From Clarkia xantiana subsp. parviflora (lineage: Eukaryota; Streptophyta; Magnoliopsida; Myrtales; Onagraceae), in assembly GCA_036873135.1 (NCBI GenBank), contig JAPTYO010000020.1, forward strand, positions 1,790,081 through 1,854,080: 64,000 nt of DNA, written 5' to 3'. Positions 35,009-45,602 of the stretch are shown here, piece by piece. The translations under genes were made by a program, and so were the position numbers. The stretch's first letter is position 1; the number at the start of each line of letters is the position of its first letter. The notes beneath the pieces are model-generated. The model worked only from the letters and a program-made list of their open reading frames with translations, was not told the origin of the DNA and searched no databases.

Positions 35009-35271
35009 TTATATATATACGTAGCCCCATTGTATGATATCATTGACTATATGGTAGTACTTACTTAGATTAAGATGCCTAATTTACATAATTTGCCACT
35101 CTAGGACAAGTGGTGGTGTAGTCATAAATGTCACAAATCACTAGGAAAAATGCCTAATTAACATAGGATTAACATGCATATACAAATAACTTCATAGCTT
35201 AAATTGTATGTTATAATAGTTTTTAATTTTATATATTTAGAGAAGTTTGTTTTAATTAATATATATTAAAT

Positions 35272-36078
35272 AGGGTTAATGAGTCTTTTGGTACAACATG
35301 TTTGACGATTTTTGGCTTTTAGCGTTACATCTTTTATTTTGTATACCTTTGGTGCAATACGTTTGCAATTTGTACACTTTTGGTGCATCCATTAGTTGAC
35401 CGTTAAATAGTCACGTGACTTGCACATGCCTAGCCCCAAATTTCTATTTTTTTCAGTTTAGTCCTCAAATTTATTGTCCTAACTTTTAATTTTTGCAATT
35501 TAGCCCCTAAACATTTTCAACCGCACCCTAGGGCTAAATTGACCTAGCCATGGTTCGAACCATGGCTAGGTCGAACCATGGCTAGGGTCACCAAGGCCCG
35601 GTGACCCTAGTCATGGGTCGGACCATGGCTATGTCAATTTAGCTTTATGGTAAAATTGACCCAATTGGACCCTAAGCCTAAATTGACCTAGTCATGGTTC
35701 GACCCATGCCTAGGTCGGACCATGGCCAGGGTCACCAAGCCTTGATGACCCTAGTCATGGTTCGACCTAGTCATGGGTCGGACCATGGCTATGTCAATTT
35801 AGCCCTAGGATGCGGTTGAAAATGTTTAGGGGCTAAATTGCAAAAATTAAAAGTTAGGACAATAAATCTGATGACTAAACTGAAAAAAAAAATAGAAATT
35901 TGGGGTTAGACATGTGCAAGTCACGTGACTATTTAACAGTCAAACTAACGGTCAACTAACGGATGCACCAAAAGTAGTACAAATTGCAAACGTATTGCAC
36001 CAAAAATATACAAAATAAAAGATGTTACAGCAAAAGCCAAAAATCGTCAAATATGTTGTACCAAAACTTATTAACCCT
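35272..36078. mobile_element. Long-inverted-repeat foldback element (807 bp) with palindromic core
   Basis: Left arm 35272-35510 (TAGGGTTAATGAGTCTTTTG, 'tggtgcatccattagttgac') and right arm about 35815-36078 (complement, ending TTATTAACCCT) match closely over about 240 bp. The core (35520-35815) is built from direct and inverted copies of 'accatggctagg', 'gtcaccaag' and 'tgaccctagtcatggg'. Arms shared with 1966-3468. No ORF. Confidence 0.8.
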
Positions 36079-36512
36079 AAATAATATATAATTTTGTTAT
36101 CAGGTATATAGTTTGATGCGATTTAATTAAGCATAATTATATTTATTTACGAGATAATATAAAGTATTAACTTAGAGTTATCTTTGAATCTGTGGTAAAA
36201 CATTAATGTTGACTGCACGTTAAGGAATTTTAATAACCAAATGCCAGAATGTTGTGTAAAAAAATATGCACAAATTAAGAGCAGAGACTATTTATTGGCT
36301 CTTGATTTGGTGATATTGTTATTTATACGAGGCATGGCATCATCTCCTGCAATTGCGTGCTCTTAGCAGTTCATAATGATAGATTAGTTAATGTAATCAA
36401 TTAGATTCAAGTTAATTAATTCCAAGATCCATAGATTGCTTTTAGCTAATGGATGGTTTGTTGTCATATTTATTGGTTGGTTCCTTGAGATTCACATTCA
36501 CCACCCCATAAA

Positions 36513-37023
36513 TTAATTACCACCCACCAAGCCATGAGATGGTGGATATAGGGATGAAGCTAAAAAAATATATATTTTTATGGAAAAAAATTAAGGATAA
36601 ATAATTATTAAACTAAAAAGTTCAAAATATAAAAGAAAGATTTTAAATGGCAAAATTAATTATTAATGGAGCTCAACTTTTCTTCCTTCAGGTCTGCCTC
36701 ACCGTTAAGATATTGATATATATTTTTAGATTTAATATTTTTCTTCTAGAGTTCACAATTCTCAACCGGGTTTTAGATCACAAAATTAATTACACTAAGT
36801 ACATGTATAAAAATCACAACAACGAGACACAATTTTGGGCAGAAAGAGTGGGTCATGTGATTTGGATCTTAAATTAATTACCACCCACGAAGCCATCGGG
36901 ATGGTAGATACAAGGATGAAGTAAAAAAAAATCTTAATGGGATAAAAATTAAACTAATGACAAATAATTATTAAAATAAAAGGTTAAGAGAGGATAAAAA
37001 TAAGATTTTAAATGGTTAAATTG
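36513..37023. repeat. Pair of ~150-bp direct repeats
   Basis: About 36513-36650 and 36871-37023 share 'aattaccaccca', 'gatggt(g/a)gata', 'aataattattaaa' and 'agattttaaatgg'. About 220 bp of unrelated AT-rich DNA separates them. No primer-binding site was seen between them, so I do not call them LTRs. Confidence 0.55.
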
Positions 37024-37734
37024 AAAAATAATTGCACTAAAAAATACACATCATCAGAAGTTGAGGGGTAATTACCTAGTCCAAATTGATCATTCCCAAA
37101 GTTTTAACAGGGATCAAAACCATACTCATGACCTTTTAATTAAGGAGACGTGTTGAACCACTACATCATATTGATATGGTTAATTATAAATGCAAATGAA
37201 GTTACACTAGTTAGATTAATAAGTGAATATAACAAATTTAAAAAAAAAAGGTTAAGTTTGATTATATATTAACTGTTTCACCGTGGTTTTTTTTACTATG
37301 CTTCACAAGCGTCATGTGTTTGATAGTTTTTATTTATTTATATTTTTCTAATGCCCTAAATGTGAACCCCATTGGGAAATAGACATTATTAATAGTATGA
37401 TATAAATATTTGGTGTAGTTCATAAATGTACTGCTTTTAAAGTTTGTTACAATTAAGTCAACCATAGTAAAAATAGTACAAGCATGATGCTATGATGCTT
37501 TACAAGCATACTAAAAAATTTAATGACTGTAATTAAATGCAATAGAAACCGACCATACCATAACTTTTGGATCACGTCCTTCAGATTCTTGTTGTGCACT
37601 TCTTCTCGTACTCCTTCCTCTCGATAACCTGCAAGAGGGGCAAACTGGTAGTGTTTCCAATAAACCATCTTTGATGCTTAAGTAAGTCTCAAATTGTGGA
37701 GAGGGAAAGTAGTAGTGTTGTAGTGAGAGAAGTG
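37024..37734. other. AT-rich intergenic
   Basis: Contains a retroposon-like fragment ('catgaccttttaattaagga', 'gaaccactacatcatattg') near 37128-37175. No gene supported. Confidence 0.35.
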
Positions 37735-37739
37735 AATTA

Positions 37740-37850
37740 CATTTGGTTGAACCAACTGGTAAATCGAGTTGCGTTCCCGTGGACGACCCGAGGTCGAAAC
37801 CCGCCGGAGACGCCGCCTTGGGGAGGGCTTTAATCTTAACACTCCTGGTT

Positions 37851-37856
<6 letters not shown>
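37740..37856 (+). mobile_element. Probable tRNA-derived SINE
   Basis: A GC-richer island in AT-rich DNA. 'GGTTGAACCAACTGGTAAA' resembles a tRNA A box, and 'GAGGTCGAAACCC' about 40 bases later resembles a B box (GGTTCGANNCC). It is followed by 'gccggagacgccgccttggg' and then a long (TA)n run, which could be the tail or a later expansion. The minus-strand ORF across it is an artefact of its GC content. Confidence 0.4.

Positions 37857-37914
<58 letters not shown>
37853..37914. repeat. (AT)n microsatellite, about 30 units
   Basis: Nearly perfect AT dinucleotide run, among the longest in the window. Likely length-variable between individuals. Confidence 0.9.
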
Positions 37915-37918
<4 letters not shown>

Positions 37919-38571
37919 TTACCTTCAAAATGAATGATTTTGAGCTCTATATTTAGAGACTCAATGATATTATTCCGGATAAGGATTGTACTAATTAGGA
38001 TAGTGCTTATTCGCGGATAAGACATGTTTATATTTTGTTTGGCATCAGAGGGGTCCACAGTTTTTAGTTGGGTCAGCATATTTTTCATGCGGGTATTGAT
38101 ATTTCAATGTGGCCTTTAAGGGCGTACCTAAGGTATGCGGTCACAAAGAATTAGCCGGGGTCCGGATAATTTATTTATTTATTATTATTTTTTTCACCCG
38201 AACCTTTTTTTATCCTAGGGATGAGTTTTTCAGTCGGTTGGTCAATTGATGTCGATGTTTTGATTTTGATTTATAACTGTGCGTAAGGTCGATGTAGCAA
38301 CTAAGTCGAACCTAAATGAATTCAAATTGGGTGTATATCCATCAATAACAAAATGGGTAAAAGCAAAGAAATACTAGAAAACAATGGTAACACATATTAT
38401 AACAAATCACCAAAGATCCATCTAAAATAGCATCAATCAAACAGAGGAGAAGCTGATATTTACAACCCAAATGAATTCAACCTAATTTTTCAAGACCAAA
38501 TCACAAAAGAACATATTTTGAACAAATCATCTTCTTTCCTTCAACAACCACCCATGGCCAGCACCCTTCAC
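37915..38571 (-). other. 3' flank of the unknown 233-aa gene
   Basis: Downstream of the minus-strand gene at 38572. The part next to the stop probably forms its 3' untranslated region. No other feature recognised. Confidence 0.4.
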
Positions 38572-41173
38572 TCACAGAAGCTTTGAGATTACACGAAAAG
38601 ACGTCCAAAAGGCTTTAGAGGCTACGGTTATGAGTACCGGGTTTTGGTATATCCTGGTTAGCATCAAACAAGATCAAGGTTTCATTCCTTTAGCAGGTTT
38701 TGAAATTTTGTGCAGATCATAAAGAATCAAGAGCAAATTCGAGTTGAGGCTAAAGTTATAATCGACTTACCCAACCGCAGTTGCTCCCCAAGATGCAACA
38801 TTGTAGATCACTTTGCTGCCACTCCATGCCTTACGGAGCTTCCCCGACTTCTTTTTCACGGACAGTGTCTTGTTCAGAGCTAAGGGAAGTTCAAAAAGTC
38901 CATCTTGAAACATTCAAAACGAATAAATCGAATAATAACATGAATGTTGAGAGGAAGCGCGGTAAAAAGCTAACCTTTCTGAAGTTGATTTGGAGACAAG
39001 TCCTGGAAAAAGCAAAAAGACATTTTCACCAAAAAAATGTATAGGGCTTCAATACAGAGAATTAAAGCATACAATTGTTATAGTAAATTTCCCGATTCAA
39101 GTATTTCTCATTACTGGTCATAGTTAACGGGGTTAAGAACCTTAAAACAGTTTGAACTATATGCCATGTTGTTAATCACTGTCCTAGATTTAAAATGTTG
39201 ATATTCGGTGTTTCAACTATCAGATTTGTTGCTTTCGACTTCTTTTTACTGATTTTCGCGTTAAAACTGACGTTTTAAGCAATAAAAACGTTGTTGTTTT
39301 CCACTTTTGCGAAGTATCGGATTTGTTACTTATGGTAAAACATGTTTTTGTTTTGTCAATTTTAAGAGAAAAAAGTGGAAATCAACTAATCTGGTAGTTG
39401 GCACATCAAAAATCAACATTTTAAATATGAGGCATCGATCAACAACATGGCATATAGTTGAGACCGTTTTTAGGGTCTTAACCCTACCTAACAATCACGT
39501 TGCAACCAAATTTGATCACATAAGCAAAGTTCGGTATACCTTTGTCTCCTTGAGGGAAGCCAAATACGCCGCCATGAAGCACGCTATGCCATCTACTATA
39601 TCTTCTTGCACAACAACGACATAATCATCTTCGTTTTCACCTTCACATTCCCATACATCTCTTCCATCGACCAAAAGCCAGGAACTGCTGTCTTCACCTA
39701 CTACAAAAGTAGAGGACAACTAAAGGGTTCAGTTAATTTCTCCATTAGGTTATATAGCAAACTCTACATTAGAAGCTAGGATTAAGATATTTACACAATT
39801 TAAACTTAAAAAATGTGACAAACAACGGTTCTAAGCAACGGTTTTAGTAACTGGGGTCCTATTAGATACGCACCAGCAGTACTCGGGCAAACTGGCAGCT
39901 GGGAAGACCCTAGCTTTTCGAGAAAGTCTGACCATCCAACTCTGGATTTGAGGAGATCATACAACTGCAAAATTGGAAATCAAAGATCCACAATGAGACA
40001 TAAATAGTTTTAGGACAGTCAAAAGTTCAAAGATTGACTGATTATATTGGTCGAACAACCATGACAACTAATCTTTACGTAAATGTATTAATAAGACGAC
40101 TATAAATATACAATCTACACACAGATGTGAAATACCAGCTGCATAGCAACTCTGCCACAAGTATCCAATGCTAGTCTAGACAATAATTGATAAATTGCCA
40201 ACAGTCTACTGCAGGAGAAGCTTCTGCTTACCAGAAGTTAACAATTGTTCACAATTTAAAAACCAAAAGACTAAGCTTTTCTTTATGTCTAAGATGAGAA
40301 CATAATATTAATCATTTGCCTTTTCCGAAAGTTGGAACATGTTGATATTCGGTGTTCCAACTATAAGATTTGTTGCTTTTCACTTTTTTTTTTACTGATT
40401 TTGACGTTAAAATTGTCATTTTGAGCATCAAAAATGGATTGTTTTCCACATTTTCAAAGTATCGGATTGTTTTCCACATTTTCAAAGTATCATATTTGTT
40501 GTTGCAGGTTAAGGCTTATTTGATGCTTAAAAACATGTTTTTATTTCGTCAATTTTAAGAGAAAAACTGGAAATCAACCAAATTGATAATTGGAACTCCG
40601 AATATCAAAATTTTTAATTTGGTAGAACGATTAACAACATGAACTATAGTTGAGATTATTTTTAAGTTCTTAAACCTAAAAGTTATTCATGTTTAGGCAA
40701 GGATTCTTAATATTATAAGCTAGAAAGATAATTCATGCAAATTAATGGAAGTCTCTCCATGCATCCGTCAGTCATCTAGAATTTGATAGATTAATTCTCC
40801 CATATATATTCAAAATTTGCAAATTTTGATCAAAATCCAGCCACTGCTAAAATTTCAAGATAGCAGGAAAACTTCAAATTTCAATCTTCACCGACCAGTT
40901 CTACACAAAAAGTAAAATTCCCATGAAGAACAGATTGCATACCTCATCGACTTCTCTTTCATCGCAAAGGGCCGCGGATCCCTGCCGAGTGAACTCCTCG
41001 ACATCCGATTCTTCCTCATCATCATCCACAGCATCAACATCGTCAATCGACTCGAGAGCTCTCTCCAACTGCTCGAGCAACTTCCGAATCGTCTTCTTCT
41101 TCAATTGTACAGGTACTTTGGCGACATTAACATTGGTCGATGCAGAATTTGATCCACAAACCTCCGCCTCCAT
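38572..41173 (-). CDS. Uncharacterised plant protein, 233 aa, 6 exons
   Basis: Exons on the minus strand: 41173-40943, 39964-39874, 39700-39540, 39002-38975, 38879-38771 and 38653-38572. All introns are GT-AG and the joined frame is 702 nt. The ATG at 41173 is preferred over an in-frame GTG nine bases upstream. The N-terminus is charged: a basic stretch (LKKKTIRKLLEQLERALE) then an acidic one (DDVDAVDDDEEESDVEE). The middle holds SSSWLLVDGRDVWECEGE and VVVVQEDIVDGIACFMAAYL. The C-terminus (KLRKAWSGSKVIYNVASWGA, then IYQNPVLI and AFWTSFRVISKLL) is amphipathic to hydrophobic without a clear membrane helix. The exon structure and C-terminal wording look conserved in plants, but I cannot assign a function. 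Introns 1 and 3 carry MITE copies. Confidence 0.85.
39129..39487. mobile_element. 'GGGTTAAGAACC' MITE family, copy in intron 3 of the 233-aa gene
   Basis: Begins GGGGTTAAGAACCTTAAAAC and ends TTTAGGGTCTTAACCCT. The inverted arms include 'gatttaaaatgttgatattc' and 'aatcaacattttaaat'. Target duplication not clear. Confidence 0.75.
40338..40678. mobile_element. 'GGGTTAAGAACC' MITE family, truncated copy in intron 1 of the 233-aa gene
   Basis: Starts inside the family at 'aacatgttgatattcggtgt', so the left terminus is missing. Ends 'ttttaagttcttaaacc'. A 27-bp piece ('ttgttttccacattttcaaagtatc') is duplicated in tandem near 40437-40490. Confidence 0.65.
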
Positions 41174-41421
41174 GTTCTTCACTGAGTTTAAGGAGCCTGT
41201 TACTGATTCGAAGGAAGCTTTGATTGCTGTGATTGGCGATTGAATCAGGAACAGATGGGTTAACCGACCGGTGCTTTGTTGCTTTCTCTACTGTTTAGCT
41301 TTAGCTCCACTTTAGGGCCTTGTTGAGTGTATGACCAAATATTTTTTTATATATATACCATCTAAAATCATAAGTTAAATTATTATTTTTACAATTTACA
41401 TCTAAAAAATAATTTCTATAT
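41174..41421. other. 5' flank of the 233-aa gene
   Basis: Likely leader and promoter of the minus-strand gene. The LINE insertion begins only about 250 bp upstream of the start codon. Confidence 0.4.
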
Positions 41422-41495
41422 AATGTTTGTTTTTTTTTTTTTGGTAACGAAGCCGATTAATATATTAAAAAAACAAACGGAACACAACAACATAC

Positions 41496-44400
41496 TTAGG
41501 GAAGAAGAGATGCCGGAATATCCCGGGAAAACCATGTCCCAGTAAGATTATTCCGACAAGCCTTTTTCCTGATAACATGAGCTAAATGTACAAACCGACG
41601 CTTACGAAAGATAACAACAACTAGTTTTGTTCTACAAAGTTCGATAATATCCGACAAAAGTGCAAATAAAAAGGAAGGGCTCGAGTTCGGATCTTGAATG
41701 AACTTGACGATACTTTGACAATCCGTCCACAAAATCCGGTTCCTAGCATTTCGGGGAAATATTAGGAGACCCGCACGACACGCCAAGCATTCAGCCAAAA
41801 GTGGGTGTGAACCAGACATGGAAATCACCGAACATCCATAAATCGATCCTTCCTGACTAATCAAAACAGCAGTACCATAGACTAAGTTGTTCAAACTATC
41901 GACCGTACCATCCACTATTACACTAGCAAGAGCGGTACGAGCATCCTGAGCCTCCAAATTTACTATGAGGGTGGGTCTGGTTGTGCGCCGGAGGATGGAG
42001 GAGGTGTGTTGACCTGGATCAGCAGCATGAGTAGCAGATATGTCAGTCATAATAGCAAAGTAGTCGTACATGATCGACTCTATTATTGGACATACATTGT
42101 TAAATATAATGCTATTCCTAGCTAACCAAAGCACCCACATAATGACACACTTAATTACAAAGACGTCCGTTTCCCCACCAGATCCATTCCTACTATCTAG
42201 ACCCGACTGAAGCCACTCCCTTGCTGTTCTAAAAGATAGATGTTCAACCCTAACTGAAAGTGGACTTGCAAACCATACTTTCCGAGCAAAGTGACAATTC
42301 CAAACTAAATGGTCCCAAGTCTCAAATTTAACTCCGCAAAAGACACAGAATGGATCAGCTGTTGAGATGCGAATAGCCATATTACACCCGAGTGGCAAGC
42401 TGTTGCGGCAACCCTTCCAGATGAACATCTTAATTTTGGGTAAAACCTTGAGTTTCCAAAGTTTAACCCAGAAATTAGGACTAGCAATCTCAGGGGGTGC
42501 AGACGTAGTTGGGTTTTGAGTACGGGAAGGATGTGTGCGAATGTAATTGTAGCTAGACTTTATTGTAAAGATTCCTGTTTCTGTGTGATTCCACGAGAGC
42601 TTATCCGGGACTGAAAAGATAGGAATATGAATTTCTAGTATTGCTGATACTGCAACCGGATGTAGAATGGCTTGTAGTGTGGAAATGAGCCAGGATCGAG
42701 TCGATTGATCGATCATTTGTGCCACCCTAGTGGGATTAGGAATGATGTGTGGGAGGCACCAATGCAATAGGCAAGGAAAGTTGGGTACCCATGGATCAGT
42801 CCAGAAATTAACTGACGAACCAGAACCAATCCTCCATCTGCTCCCTTCAACCATATGCGGACGATTATTGATCAGAGTGCGCCAAGTAAGAGACTGACTT
42901 GTATTGGGACATGTCTCCCAAAAGGAAGAGGTATGAAGGTACTTGCATTTAATCATGTTAACCCAAGGAGATGGAAATGAAGAGATGACCCTCCAGGAAA
43001 GCTTTAGTAACAGTGCTGTATTGAATTCTCGGAAAGATCTAAAACCTAATCCCCCTTCCCATTTAGGTGCCGCTATTGACCTCCAATTTATCCAATGAAT
43101 TCCCCTAGTGTTTTGAGACGTTCTCCACCAGAAGGAGCGTATAACCTGATCCATCTTATCTAGAATTCCCAGTGGTAGTTGGATTGCAGACATAGCGTAA
43201 GTAGCGATGGATGCTGTACTACTTTTAATAAGAACCTCTTTACCCGCTGGTGACAGAAGAGAGCTCATCCAGCCCTGAACTCGGCCCGTAATTCTATCCA
43301 AGACTGACATTCCTATAGCCCTATTTTGGGAGGACCATTCAATGGGAAGTCCGAGATAAAGATCAGTATTTTGCATTTCTCGGACACCCAATGCTTCAGT
43401 GTATCTTACTCTGTCCATCGTTGAGACATTTCTACTAAACCTGATACTGGATTTGGAATAGTTGACGACTTGACCCGATTCTCATAAACTTCAAGGATTT
43501 ATTGGATAGCAATAATACGATCGTCCGAGACTTGGAAAAATAAAAGACTGTCATCCGCGAAGAAGAGATGGCTGATTGGGGGACAGTGTCTTCCCGGTTT
43601 GATACCTTGAAAATCCTGATTAGATTCCGCCCAAGAAATTTTCGATGAAAGAGCTTCAGCACATAATAAGAACAAAAACGGGGATAGCGGATCCCCTTGA
43701 CGTAAGCCCCTAGATGGCCGTATTGAGGGAGTTGGTTTTCCATTGATAAGGACAGACAAAACCGGAGTACTTATACACTGAAGAATCCAATTCCTGAAGG
43801 ATGGTGGAAATTGTAAGGTTTGCATAATAGCATTGAGGAATGGCCATTCCACTCGATCGTAAGATTTACTCATATCTAGTTTAAGAGCAGCAAGGCCCAC
43901 TCTTCCAGTCCGACGTTGTTTCATTACGTGAATAATTTCCTGGGCTAGAAGAACATTGTCGGAAATCAGTCGTTGTGCCACAAAAGCACTTTGGAATGGA
44001 GATATAATCTTCTGGAGAACCGATCGAAGACGATTAGCCAGAACTTTAGCAATGATTTTGTATGAAGTGTTGCATAGACTGATAGGTCGCCACTCAGTGA
44101 TGAGTTTGGGAGCAGGCACTTTTGGAATTAGGACAATAAACGTCCGATTGAGGTCAGGAAGGAGATTGCCCGTAGAGAAGAAGTGTTTTACAGCATTCAA
44201 GACATCTCGAGATATTGTTTCCCAGGTAGCTTGGAAGAACTTAGGTGTGAACCCATCCGGGCCCGGAGCTTTATCTGGATGCATATCCATGAAAGCTGTG
44301 AGAATCTCCAAATCCGTGATTGGAGCGTCAAGGTGAGACACTTCAAGAGTATCTATACGGCCACCCAAAAGTATTGGAAGAGTGTATTCCGCTGGTGGTT

Positions 44401-45602
44401 GTGACGCTGTAAATAGGGTTGTGAAATAGTTCATGACATGAGTTTGTACGCTTTCCGGATCTGTCAACCATTCCCCATTATCATCCCGTACCCAATCCAG
44501 TCTGTTTTTTAGTCGCCGAGAAATGGTTCGGGCATGGAAGAATTTTGTATTGCGATCACCATGTTGCAACCAGAGTTGTCTAGACTTTTGACGCCAATGA
44601 ATTTCTTGGGAATCGTAAAGATCCTCCAAAGTTTGGGAAACTTCATTCTGTCGATCCTCCGTATTCGGGGTACCCTGGAGATAATCAAGTTCCCTCAAGG
44701 AATCGCGAATTTGTGTTTTGAAATTTCCAAATTGATCATGGGACCAACGTTTCAGTTGAAATCTCAGTCGACGAAACTTAGATGACAGGATCTCTTGAGG
44801 AGTGCCTTGTTGGCCAGAATTCCAAGTTTTTTGGATCAAGTTGTCAAAAGAAGGATGTTTGAGCCACATATGTTCGAATCGAAATACAGAGGAATGTGGA
44901 GCTGGTGGGTGGGTATGAAAGATTAACGGGCAATGGTCCGAACCTAAAATGGGCAGGTGTAAAATATTAGCTTCAGGAAAACCTAATCTCCATTCTATAG
45001 AACAAAGCCCCCTATCCAATCTTTCTCTAATAAGTGCCCCTCCCCTACGACGATTTGTCCATGTGAAAAGAGGCCCTCGAAAGCCCAAATCTAAGAGTTG
45101 CAAGTCATCTTTCCAGCTGTGGACCTGAATTGCTTGGTGAAAGTGGATTTCCTCCTTCCTTCTCCGAAGTCGCCCATACGTCATTAAAGTCACCCAAAAG
45201 CACCCAAGAATCAGATTCAGTGTTATTAAGGCGGCGCAACTGAGACCAAAAGGCTGGACGATCAGCAAATTGGAATGGGGCATGCACAAAGGAACAGTAC
45301 CAGGGTAGCGAATCAGGGGTTAGCGTGACTAGACAGTGGAACAGATGACATGATTGAAACACAACTGTGATAGAAAATATATTTCTCCAGACTAGGATCA
45401 TTCCTCCTCTTGAATTAACAGGATGTTGAACAGCTGAGTTTGGAAACCCTAGACGAGTGAGCATGGAGATGAGTCTATCTGCACTTGATTTTATCTCAGA
45501 TAGGAAGATGATATTTGGATTCCAGACACCAATTAGATAATTGAGGTGTCTCATTGTCAGGGCTCTTCCCGCACCCTGACAGTTCCAGATTAGATAACTC
45601 AT
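41496..45602 (-). pseudogene. LINE ORF2: endonuclease, reverse transcriptase, RNase H, interrupted
   Basis: Starts with ATG at 45602. N-terminal apurinic endonuclease (WNCQGAG, FLSEIKS, LLGDFND, and GSDHCPLIF after the first break). Reverse transcriptase (KAPGPDGFTPKFF, LIPKVPAP, RPISLCN, GLRQGDPLSPFLFLL, FADD at 43550-43561). A zinc-finger-like stretch (DPFCVFCG, then ETWDHLVWNC) and an RNase H-like C-terminus (LAECLACRAGLL, TDCQSIVKFI) follow. Breaks: a frameshift between about 45105 and 45165, an in-frame TAA at 43499-43501, and a second frameshift just downstream of it (about 43470-43495), after which the frame is open to the stop at 41496. The visible catalytic motifs are intact, so inactivation is recent or partial, but this copy cannot make full ORF2 protein. 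Confidence 0.93.

Noticed and set aside
36513..37023. Direct repeats considered as LTRs of a small retrotransposon
   Set aside because: No primer-binding site, no purine tract and no flanking duplication.
37453..38088. Minus-strand ORFs (starting MRTRSVKIKALPKAA and others) that looked like a GC-rich first exon
   Set aside because: The GC-rich part coincides with a SINE-like unit on the plus strand and the ORF starts in an AT microsatellite. No family resemblance or consistent downstream exon was found.
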